From: Bradyrhizobium sp. AZCC 1693
GTDB lineage: Bacteria; Pseudomonadota; Alphaproteobacteria; Rhizobiales; Xanthobacteraceae
NCBI RefSeq assembly: GCF_036924745.1
Contig: NZ_JAZHSD010000001.1
Span: forward strand, 1,550,001 to 1,614,000
Direction: 5' to 3'
DNA: 64,000 nucleotides
Of the stretch, positions 29,365 to 40,061 are shown in pieces. Every line of letters starts with the position of its first letter. Within the stretch, counting starts at the first letter, position 1. The notes under the pieces were generated by a model, which saw only the letters and a list, made by a program, of their open reading frames with translations, searched no databases and was not told the origin of the DNA. The position numbers and the translations under genes were made by a program.

Positions 29365-29816
29365 GACACTTCCCCTGTCGTCGTTTTTCGACTTATTTCG
29401 ACGAAACTTCTGTCCCGCCTGATAGCTTCAACTTAAGGGGGCGGTTTGAAGATCCGCTTAAATAAGAGAATAAAGAGATCATGAATTTAACAGAGTGAAT
29501 TGTCGATTAAGCCCGGTGGATCAAGGCTTTTTGCAATATTTCATTGACGGTGAGAGCGCGTTGTTCACGCTTCGTCTGCATGCCCTGTCGCATTCGGAAA
29601 CAGGTGCGTCTGAAATCGAAACGCTCGCGTAAGGTGTGTGGTGGAACCCTTTACGGCCCTTAACGGTGACTGAAGCGTTACCGGGAAAATTTCGGAAAAT
29701 TGCAGGGGATCGCGTCGCGGTTTCTGCACGGAAGGAATTATGGCGGGAAACTGACGCGTTGTACTTCTCCTTCTCTCCGCAAGAGCAGGGCGAGGGAGCC
29801 CGTCGGGGTAAGCGTC
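29365..29816. other. Intergenic region upstream of the MarR/LdtR-like gene
   Basis: About 450 bases without a supported gene. The part 29440-29520 is A+T-rich and should hold the promoter of the MarR-type gene. On the minus strand GTCGAAA occurs twice, ten bases apart (29386-29392 and 29396-29402), close to the start codon. The remainder up to the DUF6163-like stop codon shows nothing clear. Confidence 0.45.
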
Positions 29817-31551
<1,735 letters not shown>

Positions 31552-31570
31552 CCCACCGGCCCCTCCGCGG

Positions 31571-31681
31571 CATTGCCTGCGACAAACGCGAAGCGTTTGC
31601 GCAAGGGAGCGAAAGCGACGACGCAATCCAGCCATCCGTTATGCCGCGCGATGGATTGCTTCGCTTCGCTCGCAATGACGG
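31571..31681. repeat. Intergenic inverted-repeat element downstream of hemB
   Basis: GCGAAAGCGACGACGCAATCCA pairs imperfectly with TGGATTGCTTCGCTTCGCTCGC about 20 bases later, and an inner dyad AAACGCGAAGCGTTT lies to the left. The block GGATTGCTTCGCTTCGC recurs at about 40031. Probable member of a Bradyrhizobium repeat family. Confidence 0.65.
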
Positions 31682-31799
31682 GGTGAGAGCGCCCTCAAAT
31701 CACCCCGAATATTGCAGCGTGTTAATGGTCGCAGGCCCTTGGCGAGTGCGCGGCCGGTTCCCATGTTCCGTTCGGGAAATTCGGCCTGGAGGACGGACC

Positions 31800-32390
31800 A
31801 TGTCTTATAGCGGCTCTGGCAATACCGGCGGCGGCTCTTCAAGTGCTGGCGGCGCTTCGAGTGCTGGCGGCGCCTGGCGGAACGACGGTGGGGTGCCGCC
31901 GCATGCGTTCGATCCCGATCTGCAGCCGGAACTGTTTCGCGGCGTGCTGACTCGGCGCGTGTTTGCGTTCCTGATCGACCTCATCGTGCTGTCGGTTCCT
32001 GTCATCCTTGGCTACATCTTCATTGCCGTGTTTGGCGTGATCACGCTCGGGCTCGGCTGGATGCTGTTCTGGCTGGCGTGGCCGGCTACCATCGTGTGGG
32101 CGATCGTCTATTACGGCTCCTCGATCGGCGGCCCGCATTCGGCCACCATGGGCATGCGCGCAATGGATCTGGAGGTCCGCACCTGGTACGGCGCCCCGGG
32201 CTATTTCGTGCTCGGCGCCTGCCATGCCGTGTTGTACTGGGTCTCGATCTCGTTCCTGACGCCGCTGGTGCTGCTGGTCGGCCTGTTCAACGGCCGCCGC
32301 CGGCTGTTGCACGACATCGTGCTGGGAACCGTGGTCATCAACAGCTCGATTCGTACTCAGGTAGCGCCTTCGGCACGCAGCAGCTACTGA
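31800..32390 (+). CDS. RDD family membrane protein
   Basis: A 196-residue protein. A low-complexity Gly/Ser/Ala leader (SGSGNTGGGSSSAGGASSAGGAW) precedes the RDD domain: TRRVFAFLIDLIVLSVPVIL supplies the Arg and Asp of the name, followed by helices around residues 60-90 and 120-155 and the RRLLHDIVLGTVVI end motif. Start at 31800 with a GGAGGA ribosome site. RDD proteins have been linked to ion transport in a few species; here no substrate can be assigned. Confidence 0.85.
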   Translation: MSYSGSGNTGGGSSSAGGASSAGGAWRNDGGVPPHAFDPDLQPELFRGVLTRRVFAFLIDLIVLSVPVILGYIFIAVFGVITLGLGWMLFWLAWPATIVWAIVYYGSSIGGPHSATMGMRAMDLEVRTWYGAPGYFVLGACHAVLYWVSISFLTPLVLLVGLFNGRRRLLHDIVLGTVVINSSIRTQVAPSARSSY

Positions 32391-32445
32391 GCGAGCAGCA
32401 AACTGTAATTGACCGTCAGCCCGCGGGGCGCGATGTTAGAGCTGA

Positions 32446-32492
32446 TCCGGCCCCGAAATGAATCGGGGTCGGGCCGGCGCTTTGTCGTTTTG
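32446..32492 (+). terminator. Possible hairpin terminator after the RDD gene
   Basis: CCCCGA/TCGGGG with a six-base AATGAA spacer sits inside longer complementary arms (CCGGCC and GGGCCGG), followed by a loose T-rich stretch (TTTGTCGTTTT). It separates the RDD gene from bpt. Confidence 0.45.
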
Positions 32493-32552
32493 AGGCGTTT
32501 TCTTAACGCCAAAACGCTATGGTCGATTGTTTCGGAGGCCTGACGACCCGAC

Positions 32553-33329
32553 GTGACCCAGCACTCGCGTGACACCCCGCAATTCTACCTGACGGCGCCC
32601 TCGCCTTGCCCCTATCTGCCGGGCCGGCACGAGCGCAAGGTGTTCACGCATCTGGTCGGCGACAAGGCCGGCGACCTCAACGACCTCCTGACCCATGGCG
32701 GCTTCCGCCGCAGCCAGTCGATCGCCTACCGCCCGGCCTGCGACCAGTGCCGCGCCTGCGTTTCCGTGCGCGTGATCGCCAACGAATTCCGCCCCTCGCG
32801 CAACTTCAAGAAGGTCCTGGCGCGCAATGCCGACATCGTCGGCGAACAGCGCAGCGCCGTGCCGACGTCGGAGCAGTATTCGGTGTTCCGCGCCTATCTC
32901 GACAGTCGGCACCGCCACGGCGGCATGGCCGACATGACCGTGCTCGACTACGCGATGATGGTGGAAGACAGCCATGTCGAGACCCGCATCATCGAATACC
33001 GCAAGCGCGGCGTCGATACCGGCATCACCGGCCGTGGCGAGGAGCTGATCGCGGTGGCGCTGACGGACGTGCTCAGCGACGGGCTGTCGATGGTGTATTC
33101 GTTCTTCGAGCCGTCGCAGCACAGCCGCTCGCTCGGCACCTTCATGATCCTCGATCACATCACCCGCGCCCGCCGGCTGGGCCTGCCTTACGTCTATCTC
33201 GGCTACTGGATCGAAGGCTCCAAGAAGATGGACTACAAGGGCCGCTTCCTGCCGCAGCAGCGGCTGGCGCCGTCGGGCTGGCTTCGGGTCGACGCATCGG
33301 GCGAAATGCTGTCCGAACCGCAGGATTAG
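32553..33329 (+). CDS. bpt: Aspartate/glutamate leucyltransferase (arginyltransferase family)
   Basis: A 258-residue aminoacyl-tRNA-protein transferase of the bacterial Bpt type, which attaches Leu to proteins with N-terminal Asp or Glu and so marks them for ClpS/ClpAP. The N-terminal segment has [14 protein letters not shown] and the Cys pairs in [15 protein letters not shown]; the C-terminal GNAT-like part has [22 protein letters not shown] and YVYLGYWI. The start codon is GTG at 32553. Monocistronic as far as can be seen. Confidence 0.94.
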   Translation: MTQHSRDTPQFYLTAPSPCPYLPGRHERKVFTHLVGDKAGDLNDLLTHGGFRRSQSIAYRPACDQCRACVSVRVIANEFRPSRNFKKVLARNADIVGEQRSAVPTSEQYSVFRAYLDSRHRHGGMADMTVLDYAMMVEDSHVETRIIEYRKRGVDTGITGRGEELIAVALTDVLSDGLSMVYSFFEPSQHSRSLGTFMILDHITRARRLGLPYVYLGYWIEGSKKMDYKGRFLPQQRLAPSGWLRVDASGEMLSEPQD

Positions 33330-33354
33330 GCAAAGCCTGCAATCACCCACCACT

Positions 33355-33453
33355 TGTCATCACCCGCGAAGTGCAGGTGAACCAGTATTCCAGAGACGGC
33401 AATGATTGAATCGAGAGGCCGCGGCGAACGCCCGGTCAAGCCGGGCGATGACA
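33355..33453. repeat. Intergenic inverted-repeat element between bpt and mntH
   Basis: Outer segments TGTCATCACCCGCG and GCCGGGCGATGACA are inverted and similar; inside on the right is the strong dyad CGCCCGGTCAAGCCGGGCG. It lies between two convergent genes, where it could serve as a bidirectional terminator. Confidence 0.65.
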
Positions 33454-33466
33454 GTGTTTTGTGGGC

Positions 33467-34861
33467 TTATCCAAAGAACGTCTCGAACAAGAGCTTCACG
33501 TTCAGCGCGACGATGATGCCCGCGACGATCCACGCCACCGCGGCGACCGAACGGGAGATCGCGAACTTGCCCATCTTGCGCCGGTCGGAAACGAATTTCA
33601 CCAGCGGGATCACCGCGAATGGCAATTGCATGGACAGGATGACCTGGCTGAAAACCAGCAACTGGCTGGTGCCGCGCTCGCCGTAAAACGCCGTGACGAT
33701 CACGACCGGCACGATCGCAATGCCGCGCGTCAGCAGCCGCCGCGCCCAGCTTGGCAGCCGCAGATGCAGAAAGCCTTCCATCACGATCTGGCCGGCCAAG
33801 GTCGCCGTGACCGTCGAGTTCAGGCCGGAGGCCAGCAGCGCGACCGCGAACAGGGTCGAGGCAATGCCGAGGCCGAGCAGCGGCGACAGCAGCTCAAACG
33901 CTTGGCCGATCTCGGCCACTTCCGTGCGGCCGGTCGCATGGAAGGTGGCGGCGGCGACGATCAGGATCGCGCCGTTGATGAACAACGCCAGCATCAAGGC
34001 GATGGTCGAATCCGTCGTCGCCCATTTGATCGCCTCGCGGCGGCCCTTGTCGTTGCGTTCATAGGCGCGGGTCTGCACGATCGAGGAGTGCAGATAGAGG
34101 TTATGCGGCATCACGGTGGCGCCGATGATGCCGATGGCGATGTAGAGCATCTCGGGATTGGTGACGATCTCGGTCGACGGCATAAAGCCCTTCAGCACCC
34201 CGGCCACCGGCGGGGCGGCAGCCACGATCTGAATGCCAAAGCAGACCGCGATGACGATCAGGAGCGAGATGACGAAGGCTTCGAGGAAACGGAAACCCTT
34301 GTTCATCAACAGCAGCAGCAGGAAGGCATCGAGCGCGGTAATCAGCGCGCCGCCGATCAGGGGAATGCCGAACAGAAGTTTTAGCGCGATCGCGGTGCCG
34401 ATCACTTCGGCCAGATCGCAGGCGATGATGGCGGCCTCGCAGGCCACCCAGAGCAGGAAGTTGACGGGTCGGGAAAAGCTGGCACGGCAGGCCTGCGCGA
34501 GGTCGCGGTCGGTGACGATGCCGAGCCGCGCGGCGAGCGCCTGCAACAGGATCGCCATCAGGTTCGACAGCAGGATGACCGAGAGCAGCGTGTAGCCGAA
34601 CTTCGACCCGCCCGCGAGATCGGTCGCCCAGTTGCCCGGGTCCATGTAGCCGACAGAGACCAGGTAGCCGGGGCCAAGGAAGGCCAGCAACCGGCGCGAC
34701 CAATGCCCGCCAAAGGGCACCGAGATGGTCGAGTTGACTTCAGGCAGGCTGCGCTGGGCGCCAGCGGCGGCATCGGCGCGCCAACCGGCAGCAGTCGTGT
34801 CGGTCATCGGTCCACTCTCAATCGCGGTCTTCGGGCCCAATGCGGGCGTTCGGGCGTCCAT
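33467..34861 (-). CDS. mntH: Nramp family divalent metal (manganese) transporter
   Basis: A 464-residue H+-coupled Mn2+ importer with about eleven helices. TM1 carries [11 protein letters not shown] (Asp and Asn metal ligands) and TM6 the [10 protein letters not shown] motif (Met and His), both diagnostic of Nramp. The start is taken at the ATG at 34861; 34807 is a serious alternative, and an upstream TTG at 34885 is unlikely. Immediately upstream are repeated TGCAA motifs resembling a manganese-responsive Fur-family (Mur) site; the gene is known to be Mn-regulated in Bradyrhizobium. Confidence 0.94.
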   Translation of the reverse strand: MDARTPALGPKTAIESGPMTDTTAAGWRADAAAGAQRSLPEVNSTISVPFGGHWSRRLLAFLGPGYLVSVGYMDPGNWATDLAGGSKFGYTLLSVILLSNLMAILLQALAARLGIVTDRDLAQACRASFSRPVNFLLWVACEAAIIACDLAEVIGTAIALKLLFGIPLIGGALITALDAFLLLLLMNKGFRFLEAFVISLLIVIAVCFGIQIVAAAPPVAGVLKGFMPSTEIVTNPEMLYIAIGIIGATVMPHNLYLHSSIVQTRAYERNDKGRREAIKWATTDSTIALMLALFINGAILIVAAATFHATGRTEVAEIGQAFELLSPLLGLGIASTLFAVALLASGLNSTVTATLAGQIVMEGFLHLRLPSWARRLLTRGIAIVPVVIVTAFYGERGTSQLLVFSQVILSMQLPFAVIPLVKFVSDRRKMGKFAISRSVAAVAWIVAGIIVALNVKLLFETFFG

Positions 34862-34890
34862 TTCGACAAAATGGCTGATATCCAACTTTA

Positions 34891-34938
34891 TTGCAACTCA
34901 TTTGCAACTGCATCTAGCAATCAGGTGCAATTGCATCT
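34891..34938. promoter_or_regulatory. TGCAA-rich operator candidate upstream of mntH
   Basis: TTGCAACT occurs twice with 11-base spacing (34891 and 34902); a perfect palindrome TGCAATTGCA follows at 34926-34935, and GCATCT is repeated at 34910 and 34933. It lies 30 bases before the ATG of mntH and about 70 bases before the divergent PspA-fusion gene, so it may control both. Similar TGCAA dyads bind Mur in rhizobia; assignment is inferred. Confidence 0.5.
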
Positions 34939-35005
34939 GGCCAATCACGAAAATGATACCGGCACCCAGTTGTAAAGTACTGAGGAAGTGCTTTATGCTG
35001 AGAGC

Positions 35006-35488
35006 ATGATCAAAATCCCGGTCGAAACGCCCACGGCCACGCTGCGATACGCCCTCGCTCCCGACGAGGCCGGCATCGCCGCCATCGAGGCGACCTTTGT
35101 CGCCTACGACCGGATGATGGCGATCCTCGCGGAGGTTGCGCCTGTCGGTGCCAACCTCGTCTCGCTTCATGCCCAGGCCTACGAAAAGATCCGCACCGAG
35201 ACCGGCCTGCCGGCCCGCCTGGTGACGCTCGGCCTGCGCGACCGCGCCGGCTATGTGGCTGATGCGCCGGTCCGCAGGATTCCGCTCGACGACAAGTTGT
35301 TTGCGATCAAGGGCCCAACTTCACTGACCATTAGCACTGTTCAGGGACGCGTCTTGGTTCCGTTCGACGTCCCCGGCTATGTTGCCGGCTGGGAGAGTCC
35401 CTTCCCGGCTCACTTGGTCTCAGACGGCCACGCCTACGAAATCCAGATCGCCGTCAAATCGAAATCAGTACAACCGGAGGAGAAGACC
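35006..35488 (+). other. TnpB N-terminal-like segment lacking the nuclease domain
   Basis: About 160 codons with no stop and mainly G/C at third positions, in frame with the PspA part. Similarity to TnpB is judged from the order of motifs (helical dimer of short repeats, GLPA, FAIKG, GRVLVPF, then a strand pair with DGHAYEIQIAV). The catalytic Asp/Glu motifs and the zinc finger of TnpB are absent. It could be a domesticated RNA- or DNA-binding module or an insertion-sequence remnant. Confidence 0.55.
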
Positions 35489-36136
35489 ATGCTTCACGAA
35501 GGCATCCTTGCACGTATGGGCCGGCTTCTTGCCGCCATCGCCAGCCAGACCATCGACAATGCCGAGAACAGCAACAAGGTCGCGCTGGTCAAGCAGGCGA
35601 TCCGCGAGATCGATGCCGGCGCCGACGAAGCGCGTTATGCGCTCGGCAAATCGCGCGCCGAGGAATTCCGCCTCAAGCGGCGGCGCGAGGAGTTGGACGC
35701 CGAAGTTTCGGCGTTAACGGAAAAAATCCGTCTCGCAATTGCGGAAAATCGCGAGGATCTGGCGCGTGCCGGCGTCGCACGGCAAATTGATCTGGAGTCG
35801 CAGACCATTGCGCTCGAACGCGCGATGGATTTCGTCGAACTCGAAATCGATGAGCAGACCAAGGCCTTGCAGGCGATGCTTGGCGCGCGACGTGAAGCCG
35901 AAACCCGTCTCGCCGATCTCGAGGCGAGCCTCGTGCAGCAGGCGCCGCTTGAACCCGGCCGGGCAGTTCCCACGACTAAAACAATGAGTGCCGACCGGGC
36001 CATGGCGGCGATCGCACGCGTCACCGGCGTGCCCGCTTCCAGCGTGCTCGGCGACAAGGAGCTCGACGAGCTCGACCGGTTGCATCGCGAAAAGGAAATC
36101 GCGGCGCGGCTTGAAAGGATCAAATCGCAACAATGA
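35006..36136 (+). CDS. PspA/IM30-like coiled-coil protein with an N-terminal TnpB-like extension
   Basis: The open frame gives 376 residues in two unlike parts. Residues about 10-155 resemble the front part of IS605/IS1341-type TnpB: a helical segment (IEATFVAYDRMMAILAEVAP), LVSLHAQAYEKIRTETGLPARL, then KLFAIKG and VQGRVLVPFDV; no RuvC nuclease domain or zinc ribbon follows. From residue 162 (ATG at 35489) the protein is a PspA/YjfJ-type coiled coil (EGILARMGRLLAAIASQTIDNAENSNKVALVKQAIREIDAG), ending in a basic helix. A strong GGAGGAG ribosome site precedes the internal ATG, so a 215-residue PspA may also be made. The gene overlaps the next by four bases. A GTG at 34988 is an alternative start. 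Confidence 0.72.
   Translation: MIKIPVETPTATLRYALAPDEAGIAAIEATFVAYDRMMAILAEVAPVGANLVSLHAQAYEKIRTETGLPARLVTLGLRDRAGYVADAPVRRIPLDDKLFAIKGPTSLTISTVQGRVLVPFDVPGYVAGWESPFPAHLVSDGHAYEIQIAVKSKSVQPEEKTMLHEGILARMGRLLAAIASQTIDNAENSNKVALVKQAIREIDAGADEARYALGKSRAEEFRLKRRREELDAEVSALTEKIRLAIAENREDLARAGVARQIDLESQTIALERAMDFVELEIDEQTKALQAMLGARREAETRLADLEASLVQQAPLEPGRAVPTTKTMSADRAMAAIARVTGVPASSVLGDKELDELDRLHREKEIAARLERIKSQQ
35475..35491 (+). promoter_or_regulatory. Internal ribosome binding site and start of the PspA part
   Basis: CGGAGGAG lies seven bases before the ATG at 35489, the strongest ribosome site in this operon. It suggests translation can begin at the PspA domain without the TnpB-like extension. 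Confidence 0.65.
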
Positions 36137-36792
36137 GTGCCCTGACCGACCTCCTGCTGGCGCCGGACGTGCGGCCCTTCACTGTGGCTGCGGCAATCAT
36201 GATGACGCTCGGCGGAATCGAATTGCTGACGACGCTGGTCGGATTTTCGATCAGCGAACTCCTGGGCAAGGATCTCGCGGTCGAGGCCGACAGCGACAGC
36301 GGCCTCGGCGGCATGTTTTTATGGATCAACGCGGGTCGCCTGCCGCTGTTGATCCTGATCATCCTCACGCTCGGCGTGTTCTCGATCGCGGGATTCTTCC
36401 TCCAAGGCCTCGCGCACGGTGTGGGGATCTCGGTACCGGTCTCGATCGCGGCACTCGCCGCTGCGGCCTGCAGTATTCCGGCAATCCGGGTCACCAGCCG
36501 CGGCATCGCCCGCATCATCCCGCGCGACGAGACCTATGTGGTGAACGAGGCCGACTTTATCGGTCACGTCGCCGAAGTTTCGATCGGGCCGCTCGACCAG
36601 GGACTGCCCGGCCGCGTCCGTCTCAAGGATGTCTTCGGCAACTGGCACTCGCTCGTCGCACGCGCCAGTCCTAAGTCAACGCCGCTTCCGGTCGGCGCCA
36701 GCGTGCTGCTGGTCGACCGTGACGCCAAGAGCTTCATCGCCATTTCCGCACCCGCCGACCTCATTGCGCAACAACGTTCAGACAGGGCTTAA
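36133..36792 (+). CDS. OB-fold membrane protein (YqiJ/NfeD-like)
   Basis: A 219-residue protein with an N-terminal and two central hydrophobic segments (TVAAAIMMTLGGIELLTTLVGF; LPLLILIILTLGVFSIAGFFL; and VPVSIAALAAAACSIPAI) and a C-terminal soluble part of about 90 residues with the YVVNEADFIGHVAEVSIGPLDQGLPGRVRLKDVFGNWHSL pattern of a NfeD-type OB fold. Such proteins are obligate partners of flotillin-like SPFH proteins. It overlaps the PspA gene by four bases and precedes the flotillin gene by two. Confidence 0.85.
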   Translation: MSALTDLLLAPDVRPFTVAAAIMMTLGGIELLTTLVGFSISELLGKDLAVEADSDSGLGGMFLWINAGRLPLLILIILTLGVFSIAGFFLQGLAHGVGISVPVSIAALAAAACSIPAIRVTSRGIARIIPRDETYVVNEADFIGHVAEVSIGPLDQGLPGRVRLKDVFGNWHSLVARASPKSTPLPVGASVLLVDRDAKSFIAISAPADLIAQQRSDRA

Positions 36793-36794
36793 AC

Positions 36795-38564
36795 ATGTGG
36801 GAACTTGCAGTACCCGTCGCTATCGGCGTTCTCGCCATTCTCGTTATCGGCCTCTTGCTTGCAAAACTTTATCGCCGTTCGACGCGTGACGAAGCCTATG
36901 TCCGCACCGGCCTCGGCGGCCAGAAAGTCGTGCTCGACGGCGGCTCGCTCGTGCTTCCGGTTTTTCACTCCACGGCCGCGGTCAACCTGAAGACGCTGCG
37001 GCTCGAGGTCGCCCGCGGCGGCCCCGACTCGCTGATCACCAAGGACCGCATGCGCGTTGACATCGGCGCCGAATTCTATCTCCGCGTCAAACCCGATAGC
37101 TCATCGATCGCGCTCGCCGCGCAGACGCTGGGCAGCCGCACCAACAATGCCGGCGAACTGCGCGAGCTGATCGAGGCCAAATTCGTCGACGGCCTGCGCT
37201 CGGTGGCCGCCACCATGAATCTCGAGGAGCTGCAGGAGCAGCGCGCCACCTTCGTGAAATCGGTGCAGGAGGCAGTCGGCGCCGATATCCAGAACAACGG
37301 CCTCGAGCTCGAGTCAGTGTCGCTGACGCGGCTCGACCAGAGCGACATCAAGCATTTCAACCCGAGCAATTTCTTCGACGCGCACGGCCTGACGACGCTG
37401 ACCAAGATCACAAGGGAACGCGAGCAGGAGCGTAACCAGATCGTCCGCACCACCGAGGTGAATATCGCGCAGCAGGACCTCGTCGCCCGCCAGACTACGC
37501 TGACGATCGAAGCCACCAAGCGCGAGGCGGAACTGGCACAGCAGCGCGACATCGCCAACAAGACCGCCGCGATGCGCGCGCAGACCGCGCAGGTCGAGCA
37601 GACCGCGGTGCAGAACGAGGCCGAATACCGCATTCAGCAGGAGCTGGCGGTTGCCAACAAGCAGACTGAAGCGAACCAGTTGCGCGATACCCGAAAGATC
37701 GAAGCTGATTTGGCGGTGAAGCGCCGCAACACCGAAATGGAACGCGACCTGCAGATCGTCGCCCAGGAAAGCGCGATCGCGGTCGCCACCAAGAGCAAGG
37801 AGCAATCGGAGGCGCAGACGGTAGCCGAGACCGCACGTGCGCTGGCGATCGCGGCCGAGGAAAAGGTCACGACCGCACGCGCCACCGAAATCGCCGAGCG
37901 CGACAAGATCATCAACGTGATCGCGGCGCGAAAGGCGGCCGAAACCGAGGCGATGCCAATCACTGTCATGGCGGAGGCAGAAAATCAGGCAGCCAACAAC
38001 AAGGCTGAAGCCATCAATGTACTGGCACAGGCGGATGCCAATGCGGCCACCACCCGGGCCGCCGGCGTCAAGGCGCTCGGTCAGGCCGAGGCGGAGGTCG
38101 CCACGCTCAAGGCCGAGGCGCGCAACAAGCTCAGCCAGGAAATGATCGACTACGATCTCAGTCTCGCCCGCATCAACATCATTCCGAGTGCGCTGGCCGA
38201 GGCGGTCAAGCCGATCGAGAAGATTTCCGACATCCGGATCTTCGACACCGGCGGCATGCTCGGCCGCGGCGGCGGCAATGGCGCCATGAATGGACACGGC
38301 AACGGTCTTGGCCTTGGCGATGGCCTTGCGGCGCAATTGCTGTCGGTCTCGGCGTTCAAGCCGATCATCGACAAGATCCTCGCCGAGGGCGGCTTCGCCG
38401 CCGGCCCTGATGCACTGACCAGCCTGACCAACGCACTGGCCGCGCAGCAATTGGCAAGTCCCACCGAGCCGCCTGCCGCGCTTGATGTAGATGAAGATGA
38501 CGTGGTGACGCCGCCCGCGACGATCTCGGGAACGGGCAAGGCGACGCTCGGCCCCAAATCCTGA
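36795..38564 (+). CDS. Flotillin family (SPFH domain) protein, YqiK-like
   Basis: A 589-residue membrane-microdomain scaffold. One N-terminal helix (AIGVLAILVIGLLLAKLY) is followed by an SPFH domain (about 40-230, RMRVDIGAEFYLRVKP and ARFVDGLR-type segments), then a long Glu/Ala-rich coiled coil (230-440) and a Gly-rich C-terminal tail. The ribosome site AGGG lies seven bases before the ATG. PspA, YqiJ and flotillin together point to a membrane-stress or membrane-organisation system. A hairpin terminator follows at 38601. Confidence 0.92.
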   Translation: MWELAVPVAIGVLAILVIGLLLAKLYRRSTRDEAYVRTGLGGQKVVLDGGSLVLPVFHSTAAVNLKTLRLEVARGGPDSLITKDRMRVDIGAEFYLRVKPDSSSIALAAQTLGSRTNNAGELRELIEAKFVDGLRSVAATMNLEELQEQRATFVKSVQEAVGADIQNNGLELESVSLTRLDQSDIKHFNPSNFFDAHGLTTLTKITREREQERNQIVRTTEVNIAQQDLVARQTTLTIEATKREAELAQQRDIANKTAAMRAQTAQVEQTAVQNEAEYRIQQELAVANKQTEANQLRDTRKIEADLAVKRRNTEMERDLQIVAQESAIAVATKSKEQSEAQTVAETARALAIAAEEKVTTARATEIAERDKIINVIAARKAAETEAMPITVMAEAENQAANNKAEAINVLAQADANAATTRAAGVKALGQAEAEVATLKAEARNKLSQEMIDYDLSLARINIIPSALAEAVKPIEKISDIRIFDTGGMLGRGGGNGAMNGHGNGLGLGDGLAAQLLSVSAFKPIIDKILAEGGFAAGPDALTSLTNALAAQQLASPTEPPAALDVDEDDVVTPPATISGTGKATLGPKS

Positions 38565-38600
38565 TCAGACCGGCTGATCCGCCGAACTGAAATCGAAACA

Positions 38601-38632
38601 GGCCCGCCGCAGTTCACGCGGCGGGCTTTTTG
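38601..38632 (+). terminator. Intrinsic terminator after the flotillin gene
   Basis: The hairpin GCCCGCCGC/GCGGCGGGC with a seven-base loop is followed by TTTTTG, 37 bases after the flotillin stop codon. Confidence 0.85.
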
Positions 38633-38743
38633 TTGCGCAGTTTCCTCCCGCCCCTTGTCGGGAAACGGGTGGGTTCGATCGTCCTGCAGTCAGACAATGA
38701 GGCGAGAATCGAATCTCAGGGAATTTTGCCAAGGAATCCTGCC

Positions 38744-39988
38744 ATGTCCGCCGCCGACACGCCTCTTCTGCCCGCAACGTTCAATCGCCTGGCCTGGTCC
38801 AATCTCGCCGCGCAATCGGCCGAGCAGATTGCGCTTGCCGCAGCGCCGATCGTCGCGGTGCTGCTGCTCGGCGTCGGCGAAGGCCAGACCGGCCTGTTGC
38901 AGACCGCGCTGACGCTGCCCTTCATCCTGTTCGCGATCCCCGCCGGCCTGCTCGCCGACCGCATCTCACGGCGCTGGGTGATGGCGGGCTCCGAGGCGCT
39001 GCGGGCGGCGGCGCTGGCCGGCATTCTGCTGCTGCTCTGGCTGGGCCAAATGACGCTGCCGCTGCTTTCCCTGCTCGGCTTCATCGCGGTCTGCGGAACG
39101 GTCGCTTACAGCGTCGCGGCACCCGCTTTGGTGCCGTCGCTGGTGACCTCGCAACAACTGCCCGCAGCGAATGCACGGATCGAACTCGCACGAACGGTGG
39201 CCTTTGCAAGCGGACCGGCGCTTGGCGGCGTGCTGGTCGGATGGGTTGGCGCGGCTCCCGCGTTCGGATTCGCCGCTGCGCTATCCGTCGTCGCGGTTGT
39301 GCTGCTGTCCGGCATCTATGAGCCGGCGCGCGCGCCTGCAGCGCGCCGCCATCCGCTGCAGGAGATCAAGGAAGGCGCCGCGTTCGTGCTGCATCACCCG
39401 TTGCTGCGGCCGGTGTTCATCACGCAGTTCATCTTCAACACCGCGTCGTTCCTGCTGCTTGCGGTGTTCGTGCCCTACGCGGTGCGCCATCTCGGCCTGT
39501 CAGCCACCGGCGTCGGCGCGACGCTTGCGATGTATGGCGTCGGCATGGTGGTTGGCGCACTCGCGGCCACGCGGGTGATGAAACGGCTGGCCTTCGGCAC
39601 CGTGATCGGGCTCGGACCCGTCACCGGCTTCGTCGCCGCGGCCGTGATGGCGCTGACCACGATCGTGCCAACGCCGCTACTGGCGGGCCTAAGCTTCTTC
39701 CTGCTCGGCGTCGGCCCGATCCTGTGGGTGATTTCGACCACGACGCTGCGGCAATCGGTAACGCCGCCATCGCTCTTGGGTCGTGTCTCCGCCATCAACA
39801 TCATGAGCTACGGCGCCCGCCCGCTCGGCTCCGCGCTCGGCGCCATCGTCGGCGGCCTCTACAGCGCCGAAGCCTGCCTCTATCTCGCGGCCATCATCTT
39901 CGCCGCGCAGGCGCTGGTAATCCTGCTGTCGCCGGCAGTCTCGCTGGCGCGGCAGCCGGACATGGTCGGCGAGCCGGCCCGCTGTTAG
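38744..39988 (+). CDS. MFS transporter (enterobactin-exporter/macrolide-efflux-like)
   Basis: A 414-residue, 12-helix major facilitator protein. The start at 38744 has an AAGGA ribosome site. The loop motif LLADRISRRWVMAGSE between helices 2 and 3 is the MFS signature A. The domain FNRLAWSNLAAQSAEQIALAAAPIVAV is typical of the MFS_3 exporters. The substrate cannot be predicted. Confidence 0.9.
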   Translation: MSAADTPLLPATFNRLAWSNLAAQSAEQIALAAAPIVAVLLLGVGEGQTGLLQTALTLPFILFAIPAGLLADRISRRWVMAGSEALRAAALAGILLLLWLGQMTLPLLSLLGFIAVCGTVAYSVAAPALVPSLVTSQQLPAANARIELARTVAFASGPALGGVLVGWVGAAPAFGFAAALSVVAVVLLSGIYEPARAPAARRHPLQEIKEGAAFVLHHPLLRPVFITQFIFNTASFLLLAVFVPYAVRHLGLSATGVGATLAMYGVGMVVGALAATRVMKRLAFGTVIGLGPVTGFVAAAVMALTTIVPTPLLAGLSFFLLGVGPILWVISTTTLRQSVTPPSLLGRVSAINIMSYGARPLGSALGAIVGGLYSAEACLYLAAIIFAAQALVILLSPAVSLARQPDMVGEPARC

Positions 39989-40020
39989 CCATCATAGTGG
40001 GACGGAAGCAATCTATTCTC

Positions 40021-40061
40021 TCTGTGGCGGGATGGATTGCTTCGCTTCGCCCGCAATCACG
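40021..40061. repeat. Short fragment of an intergenic repeat
   Basis: The block GGATTGCTTCGCTTCGC, also found downstream of hemB at about 31652, recurs at about 40031 with flanking GATGGATT and CGCAAT. Only one arm of the element is obvious here. Confidence 0.5.
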
